From Acetatifactor sp. (GTDB taxonomy: Bacteria; Bacillota; Clostridia; Lachnospirales; Lachnospiraceae), in the NCBI GenBank assembly GCA_016293615.1, contig JAEDDX010000001.1:59724-123723 (forward strand): a stretch of 64,000 nucleotides of DNA. The letters run 5' to 3'. Numbering within the stretch: position 1 is the stretch's first letter; each line of letters starts with the position of its first letter. The translations under genes and the position numbers were made by a program. Shown piece by piece: positions 17,449 through 26,507 of the stretch. The notes under the pieces were generated by a model. The model ran no database searches. It was not told where the DNA came from and worked only from the letters and a program-made list of their open reading frames with translations.

Positions 17449-18315
17449 ATGAAAATTACAGTAGTAACCCCTTCTTATAATCAGGGAAAGTATATCAGAA
17501 GAACGATCGACAGTGTACTGACACAGGGCATCGAAGACCTCGAATACATCGTAATGGACGGCGGAAGCACGGATGAAACGGTCGACATTTTAAAGTCCTA
17601 CGGTGATCAGATCATCTGGAAAAGTGAAAAGGATAAGGGACAGACAGATGCGGTCAACAAAGGGATCCGCATGGCTCAGGGTGAGATCATCGGATGGCTG
17701 AATTCGGATGATATCTATTATCCCGGGGCAATCGCCAAGGTTTTGGATGTATTTGAAAAGCATCCCGAGATCAATGTGGTTTATGGCAACGCCAATCACA
17801 TCCGAGAAGACGACAGCTTCATCGAAGAGTATTACACGGAGGACTTTGATTACGAGAGATTGAAGGATATTTGCTTTATCTGCCAGCCCTCCCTGTTTTT
17901 CCGCAAGAGTGTGGTCGACAAGTACGGATATCTGGATGATAAGCTCCAGTATTGCATGGACTATGATTATTGGCTGCGTCTTGGGAAGGGAGAGACCTTC
18001 TACCGCCTGAATGAACTGATTGCAGGCTCCAGATTGTACGATGACAATAAAACCCTCGGTGCCAGAAGAAAAGTGCATGAGGAAATGCTGACGATGCAGG
18101 AGAAGAATCTCGGGAAAGCCACCGAGAAATGGATCTACAATCTGGCCCATGTGATCGTCGATGAGATGGGGATTCCCAGAATCAAGGATGAGAGAACCAA
18201 TCCGGAGTTTGCCAGAATGCTGGCCAAGGTTTCAGCAAAGCAATTCTTAAAGCATTATAAATATATTCCTTGGAGTGCGCTGAAGAATATCAAGAGCTGG
18301 TATTTCTTAAAATAA
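17449..18315 (+). CDS. Family 2 glycosyltransferase
   Basis: The 288-residue GT-A protein shows ITVVTPSYNQGKYIRRTIDSVL, VMDGGSTDETVDIL, KGQTDAVNKGIR, and LNSDDIYYPGA as the metal site. A later CMDYDYWLRLGKGE segment parallels the gene at 11.67 kb, and overall order and motifs are alike, so the two are probably paralogues. It begins 10 nt after the GT4 stop, with GAGGATAA upstream. Substrates are unknown. Confidence 0.92.
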   Translation: MKITVVTPSYNQGKYIRRTIDSVLTQGIEDLEYIVMDGGSTDETVDILKSYGDQIIWKSEKDKGQTDAVNKGIRMAQGEIIGWLNSDDIYYPGAIAKVLDVFEKHPEINVVYGNANHIREDDSFIEEYYTEDFDYERLKDICFICQPSLFFRKSVVDKYGYLDDKLQYCMDYDYWLRLGKGETFYRLNELIAGSRLYDDNKTLGARRKVHEEMLTMQEKNLGKATEKWIYNLAHVIVDEMGIPRIKDERTNPEFARMLAKVSAKQFLKHYKYIPWSALKNIKSWYFLK

Positions 18316-18336
18316 GGGATTTGAAAGGGAAAACAT

Positions 18337-19431
18337 ATGAAAATAGGGTTTGATATCAGCCAGACCTGTGAAAGTAAAACCGGAACAGGTTTTGTGGCTG
18401 ACCAGTTGATCCGTGCGCTGGCACAGATAGATCAGGAAAATGAATATACTTTGCTGCCGTGGTTTTATGATTACAGACCGCAGACACTGGAAAACGCCAC
18501 CAGGATTGCGCAGAAGAACTTCCGGGAAAAGGTACTCAAGCGGTTTGACGACAGCGAGAGCGCACTCAGGGAACTGGATGTGATTCACTCAAATAACTAT
18601 CGGTTTCCCAAGGATGTTTCTGCCAGGAAAGTCGTTACGCTCCATGATGTCTGCTTTATGGACTGCCCGGAATATACAACCGAGGCAAACAGACTTTTCT
18701 GCTATAAGGGAACTTTGGATTCCATGATGTATGCGGATAAGATCATTGCGGTTTCACAGTATACCAAGCAGAGACTGCTGCATTTTTTCCCGTTTGTGGA
18801 TGACAGTAAGGTGGAAGTGGTGTATGAAGGGAACAGGACGACTCTGCTGAAGGAAAAGGACAATCCGCAGCTCGTTCGTCAGTTCGGACTCAGGGAAAAC
18901 GACTTTTTCCTGTCGGTGGGAACCATAGAGCCCAGAAAGAATTATTCCACCCTGCTTAAGGCGTTCAAGCTCTATAAAGAAACCACTCAGGATACGAAGA
19001 AGCTATGCATCGCGGGCGGCTATGGCTGGAAGGAAGAGAATTTCCAGCAAAAAATTGCCGATCTGGGCTTAAGCGAGGAGGTTGTGGTGACCGGCTATGT
19101 ATCGGAAGAACAGCTTGCCAATCTGTACCGCTATTGTTTCGCGTTCGTATACACCACCTGGTACGAAGGGTTCGGGCTTCCGGTGTTGGAAGCGATGAAT
19201 TTTGACAAGCCGGTCATCGTCAGCAATGTGACCAGTGTTCCCGAGATCGTCGGGCCAAGCGGTATCCTGATTCACCCCGATCAGGAGGAGATCTGCGCTG
19301 CCATGAAGAGACTGGCAGAAGATGAAACCCTGTATCAGAAGATCGTGGCAGGTGAAAAGGAACGGCTGAGCCTGTTTACCTGGGAAAATACTGCAAAAAG
19401 AGTGCTGGAGATCTACAAGGGTCTCGTATAG
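18337..19431 (+). CDS. Family 4 glycosyltransferase
   Basis: The 364-residue GT-B enzyme has MKIGFDISQTCESKTGTGFV (acceptor loop), the HDVCFMDCPEYTTE segment, IAVSQYTKQRLLHFFP, FFLSVGTIEPRKNYSTLLKAF and EGFGLPVLEAMNFDKP (E-x7-E). It is typical of mannosyl- or rhamnosyltransferase-like GT4 enzymes that accompany GDP-sugar pathways, consistent with the Rmd-like gene that follows, but the specificity is inferred from context only. Confidence 0.92.
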   Translation: MKIGFDISQTCESKTGTGFVADQLIRALAQIDQENEYTLLPWFYDYRPQTLENATRIAQKNFREKVLKRFDDSESALRELDVIHSNNYRFPKDVSARKVVTLHDVCFMDCPEYTTEANRLFCYKGTLDSMMYADKIIAVSQYTKQRLLHFFPFVDDSKVEVVYEGNRTTLLKEKDNPQLVRQFGLRENDFFLSVGTIEPRKNYSTLLKAFKLYKETTQDTKKLCIAGGYGWKEENFQQKIADLGLSEEVVVTGYVSEEQLANLYRYCFAFVYTTWYEGFGLPVLEAMNFDKPVIVSNVTSVPEIVGPSGILIHPDQEEICAAMKRLAEDETLYQKIVAGEKERLSLFTWENTAKRVLEIYKGLV

Positions 19432-19483
19432 CGTTGGGAGAAAAATCAGAGGAGAAGAAAGGACAGTCCTTTCGTGCAACAGT

Positions 19484-20425
19484 ATGAAAAAAGCATTGAT
19501 TATCGGAGCGGCGGGGTTTGTCGGCAATTACCTGATCACGCACCTGTCACAAGACTGTAACATGCAGGTTTATGCGACGAAATTACCGCAGGAAACGATT
19601 CAGAACACCTATGCGAAGGTATATGATCTTGACATATTATACAAGCAGGATATCATCGATATTCTGTTTGAAATACGCCCTGACTATATCTTTCATCTGG
19701 CTGCACAAAGTTCTGTGGGCGTGGCGTGGAAAAATCCGGCCTTGACGATTGATGTCAATATCAAGGGCAGCGTGAATATGATGGACGCCGTGAGGGAACT
19801 GTTTTACAAACCCAGGATCCTTTTGATCGGCTCCGGCGAGGAATACGGACATATCAAGGAGGGAGAGACTCCCATCAGTGAAGAGAATCATATTCGTCCG
19901 GGCAACATCTATGCATCTACGAAGGCCTGTCAGAATATGATTGGTAATATATATGCCAGGGCGTATGACATGCAGGTCATGATGGTCCGGGCCTTCAATC
20001 ATATCGGTCCGGCCCAGGCTCCTATTTTTGTGGTCTCGGATTTCTGCAAGCAGGTGGTGGAAATAGAGAAGGGCCTGCGGGAACCTGTCATGTATGTGGG
20101 TAATCTGAAGGCGATGAGAGATTTCACGGATGTCAGAGATGTGGTTCGTGCGTATGCGCTCCTGATTGAAAAGGGAGTACCGGGCGAGACCTATAATGTC
20201 GGCTGCGGACATGCCATATCCATTCAGGACATACTGAAGCTGATCATTTCAAAATCGACATCGAGTGTCAGGGTTGAGATCGACCCCAATAAGATTCGTC
20301 CGGTCGACGTGCCGATTATCGAGGCAGATATCAGTAAAATCAAGGCAGCAGCCAACTGGGAACCGAAGATTCCTCTGGATCAGACGATTCAGGAGACGCT
20401 GGATTACTGGCGTGCGCGGATATAG
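19484..20425 (+). CDS. GDP-4-dehydro-6-deoxy-mannose reductase-like SDR
   Basis: The 313-residue extended SDR has TGxxGxxG-type IIGAAGFVGNYL, DIIDILFEIRPDYIFHLAAQSSVGVAW, the catalytic Ser/Tyr/Lys in LIGSGEEYG and YASTKACQ, and RAFNHIGPAQ. The end has the DPNKIRPVDVPIIEADISKIKAAANW type segment seen in GDP-mannose 4,6-dehydratase and Rmd enzymes. It would reduce GDP-4-keto-6-deoxy-mannose to GDP-D-rhamnose (or a related sugar). No GDP-mannose 4,6-dehydratase partner is in the window, so that gene would have to lie elsewhere. It ends the polysaccharide block. Confidence 0.82.
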   Translation: MKKALIIGAAGFVGNYLITHLSQDCNMQVYATKLPQETIQNTYAKVYDLDILYKQDIIDILFEIRPDYIFHLAAQSSVGVAWKNPALTIDVNIKGSVNMMDAVRELFYKPRILLIGSGEEYGHIKEGETPISEENHIRPGNIYASTKACQNMIGNIYARAYDMQVMMVRAFNHIGPAQAPIFVVSDFCKQVVEIEKGLREPVMYVGNLKAMRDFTDVRDVVRAYALLIEKGVPGETYNVGCGHAISIQDILKLIISKSTSSVRVEIDPNKIRPVDVPIIEADISKIKAAANWEPKIPLDQTIQETLDYWRARI

Positions 20426-20436
20426 GAGGAGAGGAC

Positions 20437-21321
20437 ATGAGTCACACGAGTATACTATTCGCAGAAGAGGGAATCACAGACTCCAGGAGAATCATTCATA
20501 CCCCCGGAGATTTTGTGAAGAAAAACCTGCTGTATGTACAGGAGGTAGGCAAACTGAGAAGCTTAAAGGCGCATAAGTGTGTGAGAGAGAATCTTGCCTC
20601 GTATTTGTTTTTCTGTGTTACGGAGGGAAGAGGAAGCGTCATCACCCGCGGCAGGCAGTATGAGGTGAAGAAGGGGGATTGCATTCTTCTCAACTGCATG
20701 GAGTATTATGAACATGAAAGCAGCGAGGAAGAACCCTGGGAGCTTGCCTGGGTCCACTATAACGGAGCGGCAGCGGCGGATTACTATGCCCTGTTTCAGG
20801 AGAAGAATCAGGGCGGAAATGTTTTCACGCCGCAGGATATGCATGTTTTCATCGGTATGATAGAACAGCTGATGCAGTTACAGGCACAGAAGGAACTGCT
20901 GGCTGAATTGGAGAGCAGTAAACTCTTGCTTGAGTTCCAGAATACAATATTGGCCTGTGTGATGCAGCAAAAGAGCGTGAAGGAACGGCACAGTGTAAAG
21001 CTCAATGCCATCCGGGAGTATCTGAACGAGCACTACAGCGAGGAAAGCGTGTCGAAAGATGCCGCAGCCAAGGTTGGCGTGACCGAAGAGGAGCTGAATA
21101 CGATATTCATGGACACCTATGGGATCGCCTTGTATGATTATGTGCTGCACCGGCGCTTCAATGCGGCCAAGGAGCTGCTTCGTTTTTCCATTAAGCCGAT
21201 CCATGAGGTCATCGAGGAGTCCGGCATTCGCAACAGTGATCTGTTCCGGCGCTTATTCCTGGACAGTGAGGGAATGAGTGCGGAAGAATACCGCATGAAG
21301 TGGGCGCAATGGGTGAAATAG
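20437..21321 (+). CDS. AraC-family transcriptional regulator
   Basis: The 294-residue protein has an N-terminal cupin-like ligand domain (about 10-150, with VTEGRGSVITRGRQYEVKKG and WELAWVHYNG) and a C-terminal double helix-turn-helix (about 190-290, IREYLNEHYSEESVSKDAAAKVGVTEEELN, then FNAAKELLRFSIKPIHEVIEESGIRNSDLFRRLF). It starts 11 nt after the Rmd-like gene, so it may be co-transcribed with the glycan operon and regulate surface polysaccharide or sugar genes. No ligand is deducible. Confidence 0.9.
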   Translation: MSHTSILFAEEGITDSRRIIHTPGDFVKKNLLYVQEVGKLRSLKAHKCVRENLASYLFFCVTEGRGSVITRGRQYEVKKGDCILLNCMEYYEHESSEEEPWELAWVHYNGAAAADYYALFQEKNQGGNVFTPQDMHVFIGMIEQLMQLQAQKELLAELESSKLLLEFQNTILACVMQQKSVKERHSVKLNAIREYLNEHYSEESVSKDAAAKVGVTEEELNTIFMDTYGIALYDYVLHRRFNAAKELLRFSIKPIHEVIEESGIRNSDLFRRLFLDSEGMSAEEYRMKWAQWVK

Positions 21322-21356
21322 AAGTGCACGCAGCACAAGGAAGGAAATATCAGGAT

Positions 21357-22376
21357 ATGAAAATTGTAGTTTTAGCAGGCGGTACCAGCACGGAGAGAGA
21401 TGTTTCCCTGATTTCGGGAAGCATGATCTATCAGGCACTTAAGAGAAAGGGGCATCAGGCGATTCTGATCGATGTCTATCTGGGATATGAGGGGGATATC
21501 GAAGGAATCTTTGATAAGGACATTGACTGGACGGCACAGATCGGTGGCATTCGTGAGACCAATCCTGACCTGGCAGAGATCAAGGCGCTTAGAAAGGACG
21601 GCGGCAAGAGCTTCTTCGGACCCAATGTGCTGCCCCTGTGTCAGGCAGCCGACTGTGTGTTTATGGCACTTCACGGTGCCAACGGCGAGGACGGAAAGAT
21701 TCAGGCATGTCTTGAGCTTCTGGGCGTTCCTTATACGGGAACCGATTTTGTGAGCTCGGCCATGGCTATGGATAAGGGCATTACCAAGGATATTTTTAAG
21801 GCTTATGACATTCCGACTCCCGTGGGGATTCGTCTGAAAAAGGGGGAGACAGAGAGTGAGAAGGTACCTTACCCCTGCATCGTGAAAGCCTGCTGCGGCG
21901 GTTCGAGCGTGGGCGTATGTATTGCAAGAAATGATGCGGAATATGAGGCGGCAAAGGAAGAAGCCTTCCGGTATGACAATGAGGCTGTCATCGAGCAGTA
22001 TATTGACGGAAGAGAGTTCTCGGTCGGTGTGATGGCGGGAAAGGCACTCCCTGTCATTGAGATCGCACCGAAGGTGGGATTTTATGATTATAAGAACAAA
22101 TATCAGGAAGGAAGCACCGTGGAAACCTGCCCTGCCGAGTTGCACGAGGAGCAGACGAAGATGCTGCAGGAATGCGCAGAGAAAGTGTTCCTGGCGCTTC
22201 GTTTGAAGAATTATGCGAGAATGGATTTCAGAATGGATGCGGACGGTAAGATCTACTGTCTGGAGGCCAATACTCTGCCCGGCATGACACCGACCTCCCT
22301 GCTTCCTCAGGAGGCGGCTGCAATCGGTATTGACTTTGAGCAGCTGTGCGAAATGATTCTGGAGGCGGCAATATGA
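21357..22376 (+). CDS. ddl: D-alanine--D-alanine ligase
   Basis: The 339-residue ATP-grasp enzyme joins two D-alanines for peptidoglycan precursors. Visible motifs are VVLAGGTSTERDVSLISG at the N-terminus, ALHGANGEDGKIQACLELLGVPYTG (the HGxxGEDG signature), KPCxxGSSVGV as VKACCGGSSVGVC, and ARMDFRMDADGKIYCLEANTLPGMT, with metal-binding residues near the end. The start at 21357 gives the family N-terminus; an in-frame extension to 21300 overlaps the AraC stop and is rejected. It overlaps the murF start, so the D-Ala-D-Ala dipeptide is made and used by neighbouring genes. Confidence 0.95.
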   Translation: MKIVVLAGGTSTERDVSLISGSMIYQALKRKGHQAILIDVYLGYEGDIEGIFDKDIDWTAQIGGIRETNPDLAEIKALRKDGGKSFFGPNVLPLCQAADCVFMALHGANGEDGKIQACLELLGVPYTGTDFVSSAMAMDKGITKDIFKAYDIPTPVGIRLKKGETESEKVPYPCIVKACCGGSSVGVCIARNDAEYEAAKEEAFRYDNEAVIEQYIDGREFSVGVMAGKALPVIEIAPKVGFYDYKNKYQEGSTVETCPAELHEEQTKMLQECAEKVFLALRLKNYARMDFRMDADGKIYCLEANTLPGMTPTSLLPQEAAAIGIDFEQLCEMILEAAI

Positions 22377-23809
22377 TGCAGCTGACACTTTTGGAAGCCG
22401 CAGAAGCGTGCGGCGGTAAACTGGTCTGCCGGGTTGAGGAGGACGCTGTGCGGTGTATCTCCTGCGCGGTGACGGACTCCAGACAGGTGCAGGCAGACGG
22501 ACTGTTCTTTGCCGTATGCGGGGAACGCGTAGACGGGCACCGGTTTATTTCTCAGGTATTTGCGAAGGGTGCTGCGGCGGTTGTGACACAGAAGACCCCC
22601 GCGCAGGTGCAGGAGGAGAGCGGCGAGGATTGTTCCGCATGGGGAAGCTATATCCTTGTGGAGGATACCCTGCAGGCCCTGAAGGCGATCGCGGAATGCT
22701 ATCGCATCAAGGTCGGAATACCCGTAGTCGGAATCACCGGCAGTGTCGGCAAGACCAGCACCAAGGAATTTATCGCGGGCGTTCTTTCCGAAAGATTCTG
22801 TGTGTTGAAGACCGAGGGGAACTTCAACAACGAGATCGGCGTGCCGCTGACGCTGCTTCGGATTCGCCCTGAGCATGAGCTTGCCGTGGTGGAAATGGGC
22901 ATCAGTGATTTCGGGGAAATGCACAGGCTCAGCAAAATGGCGCGTCCCAATGTCTGCGTGATGACCAATATCGGACAGTGTCATATGGAACAGTTGAAAA
23001 CAAGGGATGGTATCCTGAAAGCAAAGTCTGAGATTTTCGATTACATGGCTTCCGACGGTGAAATCGTGTTGAACGGAGAGGACGATAAGCTTTCCGCGCT
23101 GAGAGAGATCAGGGGACATCACCCTCATTATTTTGGCCTGGGCGGAAATCCTGCGGAGGAGGTATTTGCCGAAACGATCGAAAGCCACGGGCTCTTTGGC
23201 AGCGAGATCGTACTCAACCTTGACGGGACATGCAGGAAGGTGCAGGTTCCGCTGCCCGGTATCCATATGGTGATCAATGCCGCCTGTGCCGCCTGCGTGG
23301 GTAAGCTTTTCGGAATGACAGGTGAGGAGATCGCAAGCGGTATTGCCAAGATCAAGCCTGTCAGCGGGCGGAACCATCTGATTCCGGGGGCTCATTATAC
23401 ACTGATTGATGATTGTTACAATGCAAACCCCGGTTCCATGAAAGCAGCGCTCGACCTGCTCTCCCTTGCGGATACGAAGAAGATCGCAATTCTGGGTGAC
23501 ATGTTTGAACTGGGCGAGAATTCGGATTTCCTGCATGCCGAGGTGGGACGATATGCTGTCTCGAAGCAGATTGACAGCCTGATCTGTGTGGGGGAGAACA
23601 GCCTGCATATGTTTGAGGAAGCCTGCGATTATGCGGAAGGGACAGAGCACATCGCACATTTCCGGACGCTGGATGCACTGCTTGCAGTCCTGCAGGAGGA
23701 GCAGGAAACATACCTTGCGGAGGGAGCGACCATTCTGTTAAAGGCCTCCCACGGCATGCAGTTTGACAGACTGCTGTCATTCCTGCAGGAGAGGAACCAA
23801 CCGGCATAA
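22373..23809 (+). CDS. murF: UDP-N-acetylmuramoyl-tripeptide--D-alanyl-D-alanine ligase
   Basis: The 478-residue Mur ligase adds D-Ala-D-Ala to UDP-MurNAc-tripeptide. It carries the Mur ATP loop GITGSVGKTSTKEF (about residues 119-132), NFNNEIGVPLTLL, the EMGISDFGEMHRLS segment typical of MurF, ITNIGQCHMEQL, and DDCYNANPGSMKAAL. The start at 22373 (ATGATG) overlaps ddl, with GGAGG 7 nt upstream, so translation is coupled. Length is normal. The N-terminal substrate domain, central ATPase and C-terminal domain are complete. Confidence 0.95.
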   Translation: MMQLTLLEAAEACGGKLVCRVEEDAVRCISCAVTDSRQVQADGLFFAVCGERVDGHRFISQVFAKGAAAVVTQKTPAQVQEESGEDCSAWGSYILVEDTLQALKAIAECYRIKVGIPVVGITGSVGKTSTKEFIAGVLSERFCVLKTEGNFNNEIGVPLTLLRIRPEHELAVVEMGISDFGEMHRLSKMARPNVCVMTNIGQCHMEQLKTRDGILKAKSEIFDYMASDGEIVLNGEDDKLSALREIRGHHPHYFGLGGNPAEEVFAETIESHGLFGSEIVLNLDGTCRKVQVPLPGIHMVINAACAACVGKLFGMTGEEIASGIAKIKPVSGRNHLIPGAHYTLIDDCYNANPGSMKAALDLLSLADTKKIAILGDMFELGENSDFLHAEVGRYAVSKQIDSLICVGENSLHMFEEACDYAEGTEHIAHFRTLDALLAVLQEEQETYLAEGATILLKASHGMQFDRLLSFLQERNQPA

Positions 23810-23887
23810 AACCGGACATCGAACACACAGAGGGCATAATCCGGCAGCGTTTCACATACAATATCCCAAAGAAAGCATTCTGCGCCG

Positions 23888-24331
23888 GTGAAGGCGCGGA
23901 GACAGTGGGGAAGCGTGGACGGAAGGAAAAAGAAATGGTTGCCGATACTGCTGATGACGCTTGTAATGTGCTTAAGCGGCTGTGCTTTGTTCGGCGGCGA
24001 ACGAATGAAACTCAGGGACCTGGAGTTTACCGTACTGAGCGAGGAGATGGTTCCCGCGGAACTGGCGAAGATTCTGGAGGAGAAGCGCAAGGAACCGTTT
24101 CAGATGACCTATACCGATATGGAGAATCTGTACCTGTGCGTCGGGTACGGAGCGCAGCCGTCCGGAGGTTTCAGCATCGCGGTGGAGGAGCTGTATCTGA
24201 CGGACGCAACCGTTGTGGTGAAGACACTTCTTCTCGGACCGGACCTGTCCGAGAAACAGAGGCAGATTCAGACTTACCCTTACATAGTCATCAAAACGGA
24301 GGCTTTAGAGGAGCCGGTCATCTTTGAGTGA
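23888..24331 (+). CDS. PrcB-like lipoprotein
   Basis: The 147-residue product has a basic start, a hydrophobic segment and the lipobox LSGC (near residue 32), marking it as a probable lipoprotein. The rest matches the PrcB C-terminal domain pattern: CVGYGAQPSGGFSIAVEEL, then a strand with DATVVVKTLLLGP, then TYPYIVIKTE. PrcB-type domains are peptidase-associated or of unknown function. The start is uncertain: GTG at 23888, GTG at 23915 and TTG at 23939 are all in frame and none has a strong site. It precedes the pyrimidine genes and may be co-transcribed with them. Confidence 0.77.
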   Translation: MKARRQWGSVDGRKKKWLPILLMTLVMCLSGCALFGGERMKLRDLEFTVLSEEMVPAELAKILEEKRKEPFQMTYTDMENLYLCVGYGAQPSGGFSIAVEELYLTDATVVVKTLLLGPDLSEKQRQIQTYPYIVIKTEALEEPVIFE

Positions 24332-24349
24332 CAAAAACGCAGAGAAATG

Positions 24350-24380
24350 CAGGCCTCTTTTATAGAGGCCTGATAAGGAG
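24350..24380 (+). promoter_or_regulatory. Hairpin directly upstream of the pyrC ribosome-binding site
   Basis: CAGGCCTCT (24350-24358) pairs perfectly with AGAGGCCTG (24364-24372) around the loop TTTAT. ATAAGGAG, containing the pyrC Shine-Dalgarno, follows immediately. There is no T-run, so it is not a simple terminator. It lies where a translation-control or processing element would act. Confidence 0.6.
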
Positions 24381-24387
24381 AAACCAT

Positions 24388-25656
24388 ATGCTGTTAATAA
24401 AAAACGGATATTTGATAGACCCGAAGTCGGGGCGGGAGGGTGTCCTCGACATCCTGATCGAGGGAGAAAGAATCACGGCAATCGGGGAGAAGCTTCCGGT
24501 GAGGGAAGGGATGGAAGTGTATGATGCAGCCGGAAGAATCGTAGCGCCGGGACTGGTCGATGTGCATGTGCATTTCAGAGAGCCCGGCTTCACGCACAAG
24601 GAGGACATTGATACCGGCGCCCGCGCGGCTGCGAAGGGCGGTTTTACCTCTGTCGTACTGATGGCAAATACGAAGCCCGCGGTGGACAACCCCGAGACGC
24701 TTGCGTATGTCATCCGCCGCGGCAGAGAGACGGGCATTCATGTCTATACCTGCGCAAATGTGACCTGCGGTCTTAAGGGGAAGGAGCTGGTCGATATGAG
24801 CGGACTGGCAGCGCTTGGCGCGGCCGGTTTTACCGACGACGGGATTCCGCTGATGGATGAGGCTCTGGTACGCTCTGCCATGGAGACGGCAGCGAGGTTA
24901 GACCTCCCGATCAGCTTCCATGAAGAGGACCCTTCATTGATTGCCAACAACGGCATCCATCGCGGTAAGGCAAGCGAGTTTTACGGCATTGGCGGCTCCC
25001 CCAGGGAGGCAGAGATCACGCTGGTGGAGAGGGATCTGCAGATTGCACTGGAAACGGGGGCGCACATTGATATCCAGCACATCAGTACCAGGGAGGCTGT
25101 CGAACTGGTCAGACAGGCCAAAAGAAAGGGCAGCAACATTCACGCGGAGGCGACACCGCACCATTTCACCCTGACGGAGGAGGCGGCGATCGAGTATGGC
25201 ACGATGGCGAAAATGAATCCTCCCCTGCGTGAGGAAGCAGACAGGCGGGCGATTATTGAGGGTCTCGCTGACGGCACCATTGATATGATTGCGACCGACC
25301 ATGCCCCTCATACGATGGAGGAGAAGGCGAAGCCCATCACGGAAGCACCCAGCGGTATCATCGGACTGGAGACGGCGCTTTCTCTGGGAATCTCCGAGCT
25401 GGTTGAGAAGAACGGTTTTTCCCTCCGGCAGCTGTTTGCCCTGATGAGCACCAACCCCGCGAACCTGTATCATCTGGATGCAGGATATCTTGCGGAGGGC
25501 GGCCCCGCCGACCTGATAGTGCTCAATCGGGATGCTTCGTGGGTGGCAGGTGAATATCTGTCCAAGGCAGAGAATACGCCTTTTACCGGAAAGACCATGA
25601 AGGGCTGTGTCGAGGCGACTGTCTGCGGCGGAAGGTTTGTGTACAGAAACCGATAG
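24388..25656 (+). CDS. pyrC: Dihydroorotase
   Basis: The 422-residue zinc amidohydrolase cyclises carbamoyl-aspartate to dihydroorotate in pyrimidine synthesis. It has the class I signature VDVHVHFREPGFTHKED (HxH, then Arg), a carboxylated-Lys region as ANTKPAVDNPET, a His ligand in SFHEEDP, IQHISTREAVE, and the catalytic Asp in ATDHAPH. The start at 24388 places the conserved LLIKNGYLID at the N-terminus and uses the AAGGAG site; an upstream in-frame start overlaps the preceding gene. It begins a pyrC-pyrK-pyrD series. The hairpin just before its ribosome-binding site could regulate it. Confidence 0.95.
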   Translation: MLLIKNGYLIDPKSGREGVLDILIEGERITAIGEKLPVREGMEVYDAAGRIVAPGLVDVHVHFREPGFTHKEDIDTGARAAAKGGFTSVVLMANTKPAVDNPETLAYVIRRGRETGIHVYTCANVTCGLKGKELVDMSGLAALGAAGFTDDGIPLMDEALVRSAMETAARLDLPISFHEEDPSLIANNGIHRGKASEFYGIGGSPREAEITLVERDLQIALETGAHIDIQHISTREAVELVRQAKRKGSNIHAEATPHHFTLTEEAAIEYGTMAKMNPPLREEADRRAIIEGLADGTIDMIATDHAPHTMEEKAKPITEAPSGIIGLETALSLGISELVEKNGFSLRQLFALMSTNPANLYHLDAGYLAEGGPADLIVLNRDASWVAGEYLSKAENTPFTGKTMKGCVEATVCGGRFVYRNR

Positions 25657-25718
25657 CAGAGAGCGCGCTGATGTGATAAAATAGGCAGAGCAATCAGTAC
25701 AAAGGAAAGGATTTCGGC

Positions 25719-26489
25719 ATGAAAGAAAAACAGACAGCGATCGTGCTTTCTCAGGCAGAGATCGCACCGGCAATTTTTGATATGTGGATTGAGACTTCCC
25801 TGGCAGCGCAGGCGAAGCCGGGACAGTTTATTGCAGTGTTTCCCAAGGATAAGAGCACTCTGCTCCCCAGACCCATCAGCATCTGTGAGGTGAGAGAGGA
25901 CAGAAAGGCGCTTCGAATCGTGTATCGTGTGGCAGGACAGGGAACCGCAGAGTTCTCCGGCTATCAGGCAGGGGATTCCATAGCGATTCTCGGAACCCTC
26001 GGCAACGGGTTCCCGCTTGAGAAGGGTGAGGGCAGGAAGGTGTTCCTCATGGGCGGCGGTATCGGCGTGCCTCCCATCTTAGAGCTTGCAAAGCAGATGA
26101 ACGCTGATAAGATGGTCGTAGTCGGGTATCGCGACAGCAATACCTTTCTGCGGGAGGATTTTGAACAGATTGCAAGAGTATATATTGCGACCGAGGACGG
26201 CAGTGTCGGAACGAAGGGCAATGTCATGAACGCCATCGAAGAGAACGGGATCGAGGCCGATGTCATCTTTGCCTGCGGCCCCATGCCGATGCTTCGCGCC
26301 ATCAAGGCGTATGCGGCGCAGAAAGGCATCAAGGCATACATCTCGCTGGAAGAGCATATGGCCTGCGGCGTCGGAGCCTGCCTCGGCTGTGTAGTCAGTA
26401 CAAAAGAAGTGGACCATCACTCTCATGTAAACAATGCCCGTATCTGCACGGACGGCCCCGTGTTTGATGCAGAGGATGTCAATATATAG
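25719..26489 (+). CDS. pyrK: Dihydroorotate dehydrogenase electron-transfer subunit
   Basis: The 256-residue flavoprotein carries electrons from dihydroorotate dehydrogenase B to NAD. The FAD-binding part is seen in LLPRPISICEV and VYRVAGQGTAEFSGYQAGDSI, the NAD-binding loop in MGGGIGVPPILEL, and a late FACGPMPML. The 2Fe-2S cysteines are in EEHMACGVGACLGCVV plus a final Cys in NARICTDGP. It lies 18 nt upstream of pyrD, its obligate partner. Confidence 0.94.
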   Translation: MKEKQTAIVLSQAEIAPAIFDMWIETSLAAQAKPGQFIAVFPKDKSTLLPRPISICEVREDRKALRIVYRVAGQGTAEFSGYQAGDSIAILGTLGNGFPLEKGEGRKVFLMGGGIGVPPILELAKQMNADKMVVVGYRDSNTFLREDFEQIARVYIATEDGSVGTKGNVMNAIEENGIEADVIFACGPMPMLRAIKAYAAQKGIKAYISLEEHMACGVGACLGCVVSTKEVDHHSHVNNARICTDGPVFDAEDVNI

Positions 26490-26507
26490 GAAAGGCAGGG
26501 AAAAGAT

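Noticed and set aside
22307..23659. Long minus-strand open frame opposite murF
   Set aside because: Shadow of murF; no start site or motif.
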